From positions 1-64,000 of the forward strand of contig BJHQ01000014.1 of assembly GCA_014193115.1 (NCBI GenBank): 64,000 nt of DNA, read 5' to 3'. Shown piece after piece: positions 49,432 through 58,033 of the stretch. Numbering within the stretch: the first letter of the stretch is position 1; each line of letters opens with the position of its first letter. Both the position numbers and the translations under genes were made by a program. This DNA comes from Planctomycetota bacterium (lineage in GTDB: Bacteria > Planctomycetota > UBA11346). A model generated the notes under the pieces. It was not told the DNA's origin. It searched no databases and worked only from the letters and a program-made list of their open reading frames with translations.

Positions 49432-49635
49432 GCCGCACGGAGTGCGGCGCTCCGAGTTGATGCGGCCAACGAACGCGGAGCGCCGCACTCTATACCACCG
49501 ACGCGGCGGACGAACCCGGAGCGCCGCACTCTGTGCGGCCTGTTCCACCACCGACACAGCCGACGAACCCGGAGTGCCGCACTCTGTGCGGCCTGTTCCA
49601 CCACCGACGCGGCCGACGAATTCGGAGAGCCGCAC
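49432..49635. repeat. Family-A REP-like repeats, inverted copy plus 53-bp tandem
   Basis: An inverted hairpin core lies at 49432-49454. Direct copies lie at 49476-49493 (truncated), 49517-49539 and 49570-49592, and a partial copy starts at 49623. The last three are spaced exactly 53 bp. This is the same core as in the 169-1190 array. It occupies most of the 359-base gap between ileS and the histidine kinase, where no gene is supported. Confidence 0.9.
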
Positions 49636-49748
49636 GCCGATCGGTGGGGCTGGGCATTAAAGGCCTGGTTCCTCCCCCTCCCAAAGCGGAGGCGTCGGCC
49701 GGACTTGCGCGGCCCAGCCATCGTCGCTTACAATGGCAGGCCAACCCG

Positions 49749-50441
49749 ATGGACCAGCTGCCCATGATCGTCGAGTCCGCGCTCTCTCCCGATGCCGAAC
49801 GCCTGCGCTCCCTGGCCGAACTCGGCCGGATGGCCGCCACCGTCGCCCATGAAATCCGCAACCCGCTGGCCGGGATCAGCGCCAATGCTGAATTGCTGCG
49901 CGAATCCCTGACCGATCCCGCCGGGGTCGAGACCGTGGATATCATCCTGACCGAGGTCGACCGCCTCGGTCACCTGGTGTCCGACCTGCTCTGCTATTGC
50001 CGGGAGCGCACCGCCGAACGCCGGGCCCTGGATCTCGGCTGGCTGGCCCGGACCACGGTCGAATTGTCGACCAGCGAGGCCGAAAAGGCCGGCGTCGACC
50101 TCGCCTGGGAAGGCGATGGCCGTGCCGTCGGTGACCAGGAACTGTCGCGCCAAGCCCTGCTCAACGTGGTGCGCAACGCCATCCAGGCCTGCCAGATCGG
50201 CGGCCGGGTGCGGGTGGCGGTTGCCGAGACCACGATCCGGGTCGTGGATAACGGCCGCGGTGTGCCGCCGACCGTGCAGAGCCGCCTGTTCGAGCCGTTC
50301 GTCACCGGCCGAACCCGCGGCCTCGGCCTGGGCTCCACCGTCGCCAAGCGCTGCCAGCTCCGCCAAGGCGGCGACCTGCTGCTGGAACGCACCGGCCCCG
50401 ACGGCTCGGTCTTCGCCCTGGCCTGGCCGCCGACGGCTTAG
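49749..50441 (+). CDS. Sensorless histidine kinase (NtrB-like core)
   Basis: 230 residues containing only the transmitter core. The dimerisation/phosphoacceptor H-box is AHEIRNPLAGI (His34). The catalytic domain has the N-box NVVRNAIQAC, G1 VVDNGRGVP, F-box RLFEPFVTG and G2 GLGLGSTVAKR. No membrane helix or sensing domain is present, so input must come from a partner protein. There is no response regulator next to it. An 80-base gap separates it from the overlapping three-gene unit downstream, which may supply partners. Confidence 0.9.
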   Translation: MDQLPMIVESALSPDAERLRSLAELGRMAATVAHEIRNPLAGISANAELLRESLTDPAGVETVDIILTEVDRLGHLVSDLLCYCRERTAERRALDLGWLARTTVELSTSEAEKAGVDLAWEGDGRAVGDQELSRQALLNVVRNAIQACQIGGRVRVAVAETTIRVVDNGRGVPPTVQSRLFEPFVTGRTRGLGLGSTVAKRCQLRQGGDLLLERTGPDGSVFALAWPPTA

Positions 50442-50520
50442 GCGTCATCGTTCGGGTGACGCCAGATTCCGCTCCGGTCCAGGAGATGTTGCAACCGAGG
50501 ACGCCGGTTAGGCTCCCAAC

Positions 50521-51096
50521 ATGCGTGCGGGCAATTGGCATCTTGCAGGGCTGATCGCGATCCTCTGGCTCGCGAATTCCGACCTCATCGACCGGCTGCT
50601 GCCGGTGCCGATGCCGCCGCTCACGGTCGCCCGCCTGCACGTTCAGGTGCCGGATCTGGTGGAGCATGGCGGCCAACCCGACCTGGCCGCCACCACGCAA
50701 GCGCGCCTGGGGCTGGCGCCAGATCCGGCGCATCCCTTGGCGGAATTGAGGTTGCGCTGTCTTGCCGAACTCCTCAGCAGCCTGGCCGCGCTGCGCGTTG
50801 GCACCGGTCTAAGCGCTGACATGGCCTGGGTCATGCGCGAACGGCCGCCGGATTCCGATGCTGCGGTGGCGATGCTGGGCGAGTGGTTCGACGCGGCCGA
50901 ATCAGCAGTCCTCGCCGGAAAGCCGATCCCGCCACCGGGCATGGGCCAGGACGCCTTGGCCGCCATCGATCGGCGGCCCTTGGCAGAGGCCGTGCTGACA
51001 CCGCTGCCGGTGACGGTCCGACGCCGGCTGACCTCCGCGCTGATCGTCGAAGACCTGATTCGCAGCCACCCGATCCCACCGGACCTTCCACGATGA
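50521..51096 (+). CDS. Single-pass membrane protein of unknown function, first gene of TPR/AAA unit
   Basis: 191 residues. An N-terminal hydrophobic helix (HLAGLIAILWLANSDL) is followed by a Pro/Leu-rich segment and a helical domain (PLAELRLRCLAELLSSLAALR and similar). No recognised family. Its stop overlaps the start of the AAA+ gene in an ATGA, which points to translational coupling and a shared complex. Confidence 0.65.
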   Translation: MRAGNWHLAGLIAILWLANSDLIDRLLPVPMPPLTVARLHVQVPDLVEHGGQPDLAATTQARLGLAPDPAHPLAELRLRCLAELLSSLAALRVGTGLSADMAWVMRERPPDSDAAVAMLGEWFDAAESAVLAGKPIPPPGMGQDALAAIDRRPLAEAVLTPLPVTVRRRLTSALIVEDLIRSHPIPPDLPR

Positions 51097-52355
51097 GCGA
51101 CGACACCATCCAGCAGCTTCAGGACGCAGTGCGGATCTCGCCAGGAAACCAGCCGCTGCGCCGGATGCTGGCTGGACAGCTTCTTGCCGCCGGCCGCCAT
51201 GACGAGGCCGAGACCGAGTTCCGCGTCCTCCATCGCCAGGATCCCCAGGATGCCCAAGCGGCACTCGGTCTGGCCCGGACCTTCGCCGCCAGTGGTCGGA
51301 TGGCCGAGGCCCTGGTGGTGGTCGAGGATCTCTGCGGCCGCTCGGATGCCCCGGCGGCGGCCTACGCGCTGCTCACCGAGCTGCGCAGTCGGCGCGGCGA
51401 GGCTCCCGCCGAGCCGCCAGCCGAGAAACCGGAAGAACTGCGGCAGCGCGCCGGTCCCGTGCTCGGCACCGACGCAATCGCAGGTGATCGGCCCGAACGG
51501 CCACGACTTACCTTCGCCGACATCGGTGGCATGGAGGCGGTGAAGGAAACCATTCGCCTGAAGATCATCTATCCCGTCACCCGGCCTGAAATCTACCGCG
51601 CTTATGGCAAGAAGGCAGGCGGAGGGATCATGCTCTATGGGCCACCAGGTTGCGGAAAGACCCACCTGGCACGGGCGGTTGCTGGCGAGCTTGGCGCCGG
51701 CTTTCTCGCCATCGGCATCAATGATGTGCTGGAGATGTGGATCGGAGCGAGCGAGAAGAACCTCCACGCCTTGTTTGAAAACGCCCGCGCCAACCGGCCT
51801 TGTGTGCTGTTCGTGGACGAGGTGGATGCGCTGGCTGCCTCGCGCAGCGACATGCGGGCAAGCGCCGGACGCCAGGTCATCAACCAGTTTCTCGCCGAGC
51901 TCGACGGGATCGATGCTGATAATGAAGGGCTGCTGGTGCTGGCTGCGACCAACGCACCGTGGCATGTCGATGGCGCCTTCCGCCGGCCCGGACGTTTCGA
52001 CCAGGTGGTGTTCGTGCCCCCGCCCGATCCCGCCGCCAGGGAGGCGATCCTGCGCATCCAACTGGAGGGCCGGCCAGCTACCGCCATCGACCATGCCGCG
52101 GTGGCGAAGCGGACCGATGGCTTTAGCGGCGCGGATCTGAAGGCGGTGGTCGACCGCGCGATCGAGATCCGCCTGGCCGAGGCGTTGCGCTCGGGTGTGC
52201 CGCAGCCGATCACCACCAAGGATCTGCTGGCCGCAGCCAAATTGCAGAAGCCGACCTGCCAGGAATGGTTCGCCTCAGCCCGCAACCACGCGCTGTATGC
52301 CAACCAGGGCGGATTGTACGACGAGGTGCTGGCCCACCTCGGTTTGCGCCGATGA
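51093..52355 (+). CDS. TPR-AAA+ ATPase
   Basis: 420 residues. The first about 100 residues form TPR-like helices (LLAAGRHDEAETEFRVLHRQDPQDAQAALGLARTF pattern). The AAA+ domain (about 138-380), of the FtsH/Cdc48 classical type, has Walker A GPPGCGKT (183-190), Walker B VLFVDEVD (238-245), pore-loop-like MWIGAS in place of the common YVGES, and arginine fingers in FRRPGRFD (297-303). A Trp in the pore position replaces the usual aromatic Tyr. It probably forms a hexamer that remodels or pulls protein substrates selected by the TPR part. It has no protease domain. It overlaps both neighbours by 4 bases. Confidence 0.88.
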   Translation: MSDDTIQQLQDAVRISPGNQPLRRMLAGQLLAAGRHDEAETEFRVLHRQDPQDAQAALGLARTFAASGRMAEALVVVEDLCGRSDAPAAAYALLTELRSRRGEAPAEPPAEKPEELRQRAGPVLGTDAIAGDRPERPRLTFADIGGMEAVKETIRLKIIYPVTRPEIYRAYGKKAGGGIMLYGPPGCGKTHLARAVAGELGAGFLAIGINDVLEMWIGASEKNLHALFENARANRPCVLFVDEVDALAASRSDMRASAGRQVINQFLAELDGIDADNEGLLVLAATNAPWHVDGAFRRPGRFDQVVFVPPPDPAAREAILRIQLEGRPATAIDHAAVAKRTDGFSGADLKAVVDRAIEIRLAEALRSGVPQPITTKDLLAAAKLQKPTCQEWFASARNHALYANQGGLYDEVLAHLGLRR

Positions 52356-53599
52356 ACGCCAGGGTCCTGCGCGCCCAGCAGCTGATGGCGCAGAGTCGTT
52401 GGTGTGAAGCCGCAGAACAGATTCGCAGCGCCCTCGCCGATGATCCCCAGGATGCCCGGGCCCATGCCGTCCTCGCCCTGTGCCTGGCCTCGGACAACCG
52501 CCCGCATGAGGCCCTGGCCGAAGCCGAAGCGGCCTTGGCTTGCGACGCCGGCGAGCCCCTCGCCCGCTACGCCCGGGCCGAGGCTCTGTACGCCGACCAG
52601 CGCACCGCCGAGGCCGAAGCCGCCGCCCGGGAGTGTCTGGTGTTCACGCCCGACGATCCCGACTGCCACGCCCTGATCGCGGCCTGCCGGATGCGCCAAG
52701 AGGACCGCCTCGGCGCCTTGGCCGCGGTCGAAGCCGGGCTGTTGATCAACCCGACCCACCACGGCTGCCGGACCCTGCGCGGGCAGATCCTGGTGCTGCT
52801 CGGGCGGCGCGACGAGGCCGCCGACCAGCACTCCGGCGACCTCGCCCGCGATCCCGATGACGGCCTTGCCCACGCAAACGCCGGCTATGCCCGGCTGCAC
52901 GCCAGCGACCCTGGCGCCGCCGCTCGGCATTTCGCTGAAGCCCTGCGCCTCAATCCCGATGATGATTACGCCCGCGCCGGATTGGTCGAGGCGCTGAAGT
53001 CCCGCAATCTGATTTATAGGGGTTTTCTGGCGTATGGTCTGTGGATGGCCCGGCTGAGTCCCGGCACCCGCTGGCTGGTGCTGATCGTGGGGTATCTCGG
53101 GTTCCGCGTTTCCGACCGGCTGGGTTTGACCCATCCTGAATGGGCGCTCTGGCTCGCCCCGCTGGTGTGGGGCTATCTCGCCTTCGCCATCACCACCTGG
53201 TTGGCGGTGCCGCTCTTCAACCTGATATTGATGACCGACCGCCACGGGCGGCACGCGTTGTCCGGCCGCCAGCGCCTCGCGGCGGTGGTGGCCGGCGGCC
53301 TGGCGGTGGGCGCAGGTGCCGCAGCCATCGCTTCAGCGACCGCTGGCGCCATCTGGCTGCTGACCGCGTTGCTCGCGGCGATGGTCGCCCCGCTGTGGAA
53401 CCAGGCCATCGATCAGGCCCATCCACGCCTGCGCCGGTGGTTGCCGGTCGTGGCGGCAGCGATGAGTTTTTTCGGAGTGTTCGTCCTCGGCCTGATCGCC
53501 GCCGAGATCGATATGGGGGCGTGCCTGCTGGGCTGGTTCACCTGGTGCTGGATAGCCTGCATCTTCGCCCCAGCACTCATTTCGATGGCGGGACGCTGA
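52352..53599 (+). CDS. TPR-repeat polytopic membrane protein
   Basis: 415 residues. The N-terminal half (about 5-215) holds five or six TPR motifs (e.g. SRWCEAAEQIRSALADDPQD, DPGAAARHFAEALRLNPDDD). The C-terminal half has about six membrane helices (e.g. WLVLIVGYLGF, LAPLVWGYLAFAITTWLAV). The TPR part should face the cytoplasm and could dock the TPR-AAA+ ATPase encoded just upstream. The start overlaps the ATPase stop (ATGA). No known family name fits beyond TPR membrane protein. Confidence 0.8.
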   Translation: MNARVLRAQQLMAQSRWCEAAEQIRSALADDPQDARAHAVLALCLASDNRPHEALAEAEAALACDAGEPLARYARAEALYADQRTAEAEAAARECLVFTPDDPDCHALIAACRMRQEDRLGALAAVEAGLLINPTHHGCRTLRGQILVLLGRRDEAADQHSGDLARDPDDGLAHANAGYARLHASDPGAAARHFAEALRLNPDDDYARAGLVEALKSRNLIYRGFLAYGLWMARLSPGTRWLVLIVGYLGFRVSDRLGLTHPEWALWLAPLVWGYLAFAITTWLAVPLFNLILMTDRHGRHALSGRQRLAAVVAGGLAVGAGAAAIASATAGAIWLLTALLAAMVAPLWNQAIDQAHPRLRRWLPVVAAAMSFFGVFVLGLIAAEIDMGACLLGWFTWCWIACIFAPALISMAGR

Positions 53600-53633
53600 C
53601 CCACTGCAGATCGCCAGAAGACACTCCTCCGGA

Positions 53634-53675
53634 TTGACATCCGTCGTTAGTGTTATAAATACACTATAACGGAGG
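53634..53675 (+). promoter_or_regulatory. Promoter- and operator-like site upstream of pncB
   Basis: TTGACA at 53634-53639 resembles a -35 box, and TATAAA at 53654-53659 a -10 box, though the 14-base spacer is short. Over the -10 lies an inverted repeat, TAGTGT and ACACTA separated by 7 bases (53648-53666). CGGAGG at 53670-53675 is a strong Shine-Dalgarno for the ATG at 53681. In other bacteria NAD genes are controlled by palindrome-binding repressors such as NrtR, NiaR or NadQ, so an NAD-pathway repressor is a reasonable guess, not shown. Confidence 0.6.
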
Positions 53676-53680
53676 TCGCC

Positions 53681-55156
53681 ATGGAGTCGCTCGCCCTGCT
53701 CACCGATCTCTACCAGCTGACCATGGCCTATGGCTATTGGCGGGCTGGGCGGGCGGATCATGAGGCCGTGTTCCACCTGCATTTCCGCAAGGCGCCGTTC
53801 GGTGGCGGCTACACCGTGGCGGCAGGGCTGGAGCCGGCCCTCGACTGGCTGCGCGCCTTCCGCTTCGCCGATGACGACCTGGCGTTCCTCGCCGGGATTC
53901 CAGGCAACGACGGACGGCCGATCTTCGCTGAGGATTTCCTGCGCTATCTCGGTGACCTCCGGCTGAGCGTGGATGTCGACGCGATCCCTGAAGGCACCGT
54001 GGTCTTCCCGCATCAGCCGCTGGTCCGGGTGCGCGGGCCGATCCTCCACGGGCAGCTGCTCGAAACCGCGCTGCTCTGCCTGGTGAACTTCAATACCCTG
54101 ATCGCCACCAAGGCGGCGCGGATCTGCCAGGCGGCGCGGGGCGAGCCGGTGCTCGAATTCGGCCTGCGCCGGGCCCAAGGCATCGACGGCGCGTTGGCCG
54201 CCAGCCGCGCCGCCTATATCGGCGGCTGCGCATCGACCTCGAACGTGCTTGCCGGCAAGCGTTTCGGCATCCCGGTGCGCGGCACCCACGCCCACAGCTG
54301 GGTGATGTCGTTCGACGATGAGCTGGAGGCCTTCGACGCCTATGCCCAGGCGATGCCCAACAACTGCGTCTTCTTGGTCGATACCTATGACACCCTGGCC
54401 GGGGTCGAACACGCCATTGCCGCCGGCCGTCGGCTGCGCGAGCGCGGTCACGAACTGGTCGGCATCCGGCTCGACTCGGGCGACCTCGCCTGGCTGTCGA
54501 TCGAGGCCCGCAAACGGCTCGACGCAGCCGGGTTCCCCAAGGCCGTGATCGTCGCCTCGAACGACCTCGATGAGCGCACCATCGCCAGCATCAAGGATCA
54601 GGGCGGGACCATCGCGGTGTGGGGCGTCGGCACCAAGCTGGTCACCGCCTATGACCAGCCGGCCCTCGGCGGCGTGTATAAACTGGCCGCGATCCGCGAA
54701 CCCGGCGGCACCTGGAAGCCCCGGGTGAAGCTCAGCGAACAGGCGGTGAAGGTGTCGAACCCCGGCATCCAGAACGTCCGCCGGTTCATCCGCGGCGGCG
54801 AGGCCATCGGTGATGCGATCTGGGATGAACTGCACGACCTGCCGAAGCAGTGGGTGCTGGTCGATCCCAACGATCCGACTCGGCGCAAGGACCTGCCGGC
54901 GGACGCCACCGGTCACGATCTGCTGGTGCCGGTGCTGCGCCGTGGGGAATCGGTCTATGCGCCGCCGACACTGGCGAGCGTGCGCAGACATGCCCAGGAG
55001 CAGCTCGATCTGTTCCACCCCGGCGTCAAACGCCTGGACAATCCCCACCAATATCCGGTCGGTTTGGAGCTCGGGCTGCACGAGCGCAAGACCGCCCTGA
55101 TCCTCGCCGCCCGGGCCGGCGTTGCGCGGTCAGCCGGCCCAGGCCACAGTCCCTGA
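53681..55156 (+). CDS. pncB: Nicotinate phosphoribosyltransferase
   Basis: A 491-residue enzyme joining nicotinate and PRPP to nicotinate mononucleotide, the entry step of NAD salvage. The family start [20 protein letters not shown] is complete. [24 protein letters not shown] and [11 protein letters not shown] carry active-site residues, including the His that is phosphorylated in well-studied members. [13 protein letters not shown] binds the phosphoribosyl part. nadE starts 15 bases after its stop, so they form one unit. Confidence 0.96.
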   Translation: MESLALLTDLYQLTMAYGYWRAGRADHEAVFHLHFRKAPFGGGYTVAAGLEPALDWLRAFRFADDDLAFLAGIPGNDGRPIFAEDFLRYLGDLRLSVDVDAIPEGTVVFPHQPLVRVRGPILHGQLLETALLCLVNFNTLIATKAARICQAARGEPVLEFGLRRAQGIDGALAASRAAYIGGCASTSNVLAGKRFGIPVRGTHAHSWVMSFDDELEAFDAYAQAMPNNCVFLVDTYDTLAGVEHAIAAGRRLRERGHELVGIRLDSGDLAWLSIEARKRLDAAGFPKAVIVASNDLDERTIASIKDQGGTIAVWGVGTKLVTAYDQPALGGVYKLAAIREPGGTWKPRVKLSEQAVKVSNPGIQNVRRFIRGGEAIGDAIWDELHDLPKQWVLVDPNDPTRRKDLPADATGHDLLVPVLRRGESVYAPPTLASVRRHAQEQLDLFHPGVKRLDNPHQYPVGLELGLHERKTALILAARAGVARSAGPGHSP

Positions 55157-55171
55157 AGAAAGCCCCGCGCC

Positions 55172-57172
55172 ATGAGACCCATCCAGGTTGCCGCCGCCGT
55201 CATCAACCAGCTGCCGCTGGATTGGGACGGCAACCAGCGGCGGATCGCCGCCGCCATCGCCTCCGCCCGGGAACGCGGCGTCGGCCTGCTGCTGCTGCCA
55301 GAGATGTGCATTCCCGGCTATGGCTGTGAGGACGCCTTCCATTCGATCGCGGTGCTCCATCAGTCGGCCCGGGTGCTGGGTGAGCTGCTGCCTCTGACCC
55401 GCGGCCTGGTGGTGACCTTCGGCCTGCCGGTGCTCCACCACAACGGCCTGTTCAATGCGGTGGCTCTGGTCGCCGACGGCCGGATCCTCGGTCTGGTGGC
55501 CAAACGGTTCCTGGCTGGCGATGGGATCCATTACGAGCCGCGCTGGTTCAAGCCGTGGCAGGAAGGCGTGGTCGCGGAGATCGACTGGGAAGGCAACCGA
55601 CTGCCCATCGGCGATCTGCTGTTCGAGGTTGGCGGAGTGCGCATCGGCTTCGAGATCTGCGAGGACGCCTGGGTCGCCAATCGCCCCGGTGCCGGCCTGG
55701 CCCGGGCCGGAGCCGACCTGATCCTGAATCCCTCGGCCAGCCATTTCGCCTTCGCCAAACGCCAGGTGCGGCGCAATTTCGTCATCGAAGGCAGCCGCGC
55801 CTTCGGCGTCAGCTATGTCTACGCCAACCTGCTCGGCAACGAGGCCGGACGGATCATCTATGACGGCGGCGCCCTGATCGCCAGCGGCGGCAAGCTGGTG
55901 GCGGAAGGACCGCGCCTCGGCCTGGGCGACTGGCACCTGACCGCGGCGGTGATCGATGTCGAGGCGACCCGCATGCAGCAGGCCCGCACCGGCAGTTTCC
56001 GCCCGGTGCTTGAGGACCGCGCCATCGTTCGCGCCGCCTTCGACTGGCCGGGCGTCGGAAAAATCGAGCCCGCGCCACTGCCCGCCTGGGAAAGCGGTCC
56101 GTACGTGAAAGAAGAGGAGTTCACCCGCGCCGTGACCCTCGGTCTGTGGGACCATCTGCGCAAAAGCCGCAGCAAAGGCTGGGTGGTGTCGCTCAGCGGC
56201 GGCTGCGACTCGGCGGCGGTGACGATCCTGTGCACCCTCGCCCTGGTCCGGGCGGTGCAGGAGCTCGGCATGCGCGGGGTCCGCGCCGCCCTGGCCCACA
56301 TCCCTGGCGTCGGCGAATTGCCCGACAACGACGACGGCTCGGGCCTGACCACGCGCCTGCTCACCACCGTGTATCAGGGCAGCCGCAACAGCTCAGCGAC
56401 GACCCGCGAGGCGGCTCGGGCCGTCGCTGCGGCGGCGGGCAGCCATCATCTTGAGTTCGACATCGCGCCGCTGGTGTACAGTTACACCAGGATGGTCGAG
56501 ACCGCGATCGGCCGCACCCTGGACTGGAACCGCGATGACCTGGCGTTGCAGAACATCCAGGCCCGGGTGCGCGGGCCGGGCGTGTGGATGCTCGCCAACC
56601 TGGAAGACAAACTGCTGCTGACCACGTCGAACCGCAGCGAAGCGGCGGTGGGTTACGCGACCATGGACGGCGATACCTGTGGCGGCCTGGCGCCGATCGC
56701 CGGCATCGACAAGGCCTTCCTGCGCCACTGGCTCGACTGGCTGCAACGCATCGGAGCCGACGGCCTGGGCGCAGTGCCGGCCTTGGCGGTGGTCACCAGC
56801 CAGCGATCGACCCCGGAACTGCGCCCAACAGCGGCAAAGCAGGTCAGCGAAGAGGACCTCATGCCTTTTGCCGTGCTCGACCTGATCGAGCGCCTGGCGA
56901 TCCGTGACAAGCTGCCGCCAGCCGCCATCGCCTGGCGCCTGGTCCAGGACCTGCCCGACACCACTCCCGAGCAGGCCGCCACCTGGGTCCGCCGCTTCAC
57001 CACCTTGTTCGCCCGCAACCAGTGGAAGCGCGAGCGCCTGGCGCCGGCTTTCCATCTCGACGATGAAAATCTGGATCCCAAGACCTGGTGCCGGTTCCCG
57101 ATCCTGTCCGGAGGCTTCGTCCGCGAATTGGCCGAACTCGATTCCGGCACCGCGGCGAGGGTCCGCGGGTGA
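55172..57172 (+). CDS. nadE: Glutamine-dependent NAD+ synthetase
   Basis: A 666-residue two-domain enzyme for the last step of NAD synthesis (nicotinate adenine dinucleotide to NAD). The N-terminal nitrilase-type glutaminase (about 1-290) has catalytic Glu in LLLPEMCIPGYGCED, Lys in VAKRFLAGDG and Cys in GFEICEDAW. The C-terminal synthetase (about 310-620) has the ATP pyrophosphatase loop SLSGGCDSAAV and the TTSNRSEAAVGYATMDGD motif. Length fits the fused form. It follows pncB closely. Confidence 0.96.
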   Translation: MRPIQVAAAVINQLPLDWDGNQRRIAAAIASARERGVGLLLLPEMCIPGYGCEDAFHSIAVLHQSARVLGELLPLTRGLVVTFGLPVLHHNGLFNAVALVADGRILGLVAKRFLAGDGIHYEPRWFKPWQEGVVAEIDWEGNRLPIGDLLFEVGGVRIGFEICEDAWVANRPGAGLARAGADLILNPSASHFAFAKRQVRRNFVIEGSRAFGVSYVYANLLGNEAGRIIYDGGALIASGGKLVAEGPRLGLGDWHLTAAVIDVEATRMQQARTGSFRPVLEDRAIVRAAFDWPGVGKIEPAPLPAWESGPYVKEEEFTRAVTLGLWDHLRKSRSKGWVVSLSGGCDSAAVTILCTLALVRAVQELGMRGVRAALAHIPGVGELPDNDDGSGLTTRLLTTVYQGSRNSSATTREAARAVAAAAGSHHLEFDIAPLVYSYTRMVETAIGRTLDWNRDDLALQNIQARVRGPGVWMLANLEDKLLLTTSNRSEAAVGYATMDGDTCGGLAPIAGIDKAFLRHWLDWLQRIGADGLGAVPALAVVTSQRSTPELRPTAAKQVSEEDLMPFAVLDLIERLAIRDKLPPAAIAWRLVQDLPDTTPEQAATWVRRFTTLFARNQWKRERLAPAFHLDDENLDPKTWCRFPILSGGFVRELAELDSGTAARVRG

Positions 57173-57177
57173 ACACC

Positions 57178-57363
57178 AAGCGCCTGCTCGGCTTGGCTGG
57201 GAGCGCCGAGCGCCTGCTCGGCTTGAGTTTGCGCATTCATTCACGCTCGGCCAAATCCTGCGCCCATCGCTCCATTCGCTGGCACCCAACTCCGTTGGCT
57301 GGCCGCCTCGACTCGCCAGGCCGAGCTGGCGCTCGGCGCTCCCAGCCGGCTCGGCGCTCCCAG
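57178..57363. repeat. Family-B REP-like repeat cluster between nadE and Nudix gene
   Basis: A core-only copy lies at 57178-57192, an intact direct copy at 57197-57222, an intact inverted copy at 57320-57345 and a partial inverted one to 57363. The intact pair face each other across about 97 bases. This fills the 225-base gap. Confidence 0.88.
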
Positions 57364-57397
57364 CCGGCGCGACGCTCCCATCCTCTGGAAATCGCCC

Positions 57398-57913
57398 ATG
57401 TCCGATGATCTGGTCTTTTCAGGTCGATTCCTGTCGCTGCGCAAGCGCGCCGGCTGGGAATACGCCAGCCGGGTCGGAGTCCGCGGCGCTGCCGCGATCG
57501 TCGCGGTCACCCCGGCTGGCGAACTGATCCTGGTCGAGCAGTTCCGCATTCCTCTGGGGCGGAAGGTGATCGATCTGCCGGCCGGGCTGGTCGGCGACGA
57601 CCCGCGGCATCAAGACGAGGACCCGTCCCTGGCCGCTGGCCGGGAATTGGAGGAAGAGACCGGCTGGAGGGCGGAATCGATGCGCCATCTCGGCACCTGT
57701 CCGACCTCACCCGGTCTCAGCGACGAAGTCGTCTTCCTGTTCCACGCCACCGGCCTGTACCAGGTCGGCGCCGGCGGCGGCGTCGCCGGTGAGGACATCA
57801 CCGTGCACCTCGTGCCCGTGATCGGACTGCGCGTCTGGCTGCACCAGCGCGATGCCCTGGTCGATCTCAAGGTGTGGGCCGGCCTGGCTCTTGCAGGCAT
57901 CTCCGCCCGCTGA
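57398..57913 (+). CDS. Nudix hydrolase, ADP-ribose pyrophosphatase type
   Basis: A 171-residue protein. The Nudix box is EDPSLAAGRELEEETGW, and the preceding VIDLPAGLVG is typical of NudF/ADP-ribose pyrophosphatases. The start region (RVGVRGAAAIVAVTPAGELILVEQFRIP) has the family RxP-type substrate loop. It would cut ADP-ribose, an NAD breakdown product, into AMP and ribose 5-phosphate, which fits its place after pncB and nadE. It has no C-terminal DNA-binding wing, so it is not itself an NrtR repressor. Confidence 0.9.
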   Translation: MSDDLVFSGRFLSLRKRAGWEYASRVGVRGAAAIVAVTPAGELILVEQFRIPLGRKVIDLPAGLVGDDPRHQDEDPSLAAGRELEEETGWRAESMRHLGTCPTSPGLSDEVVFLFHATGLYQVGAGGGVAGEDITVHLVPVIGLRVWLHQRDALVDLKVWAGLALAGISAR

Positions 57914-57944
57914 GCAGGAGATGGACAGCGAAATCCGATGAACC

Positions 57945-57976
57945 GCCAAGGCGCCACGACGCCACGACGCCAAGAA
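57945..57976 (+). repeat. 8-bp tandem repeat (GCCAAGGC/GCCACGAC type, 4 units)
   Basis: Units GCCAAGGC, GCCACGAC, GCCACGAC and GCCAAGAA follow in register after AACC. A two-unit relative is at 42451. Both lie just after a plus-strand stop codon. Confidence 0.75.
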
Positions 57977-58033
57977 ACAGCATGCGGGTGTCGCGCTGGG
58001 TCGAGCCCCAGCTCGACCTTGAAAGAATTGCGC

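Noticed and set aside
49405-49767. Small protein genes in the ileS-histidine kinase gap
   Set aside because: The frames consist of the 53-bp repeat translated; no independent support.
57398-57913. NrtR regulator
   Set aside because: The Nudix protein ends after the hydrolase domain and lacks the C-terminal winged helix of NrtR.
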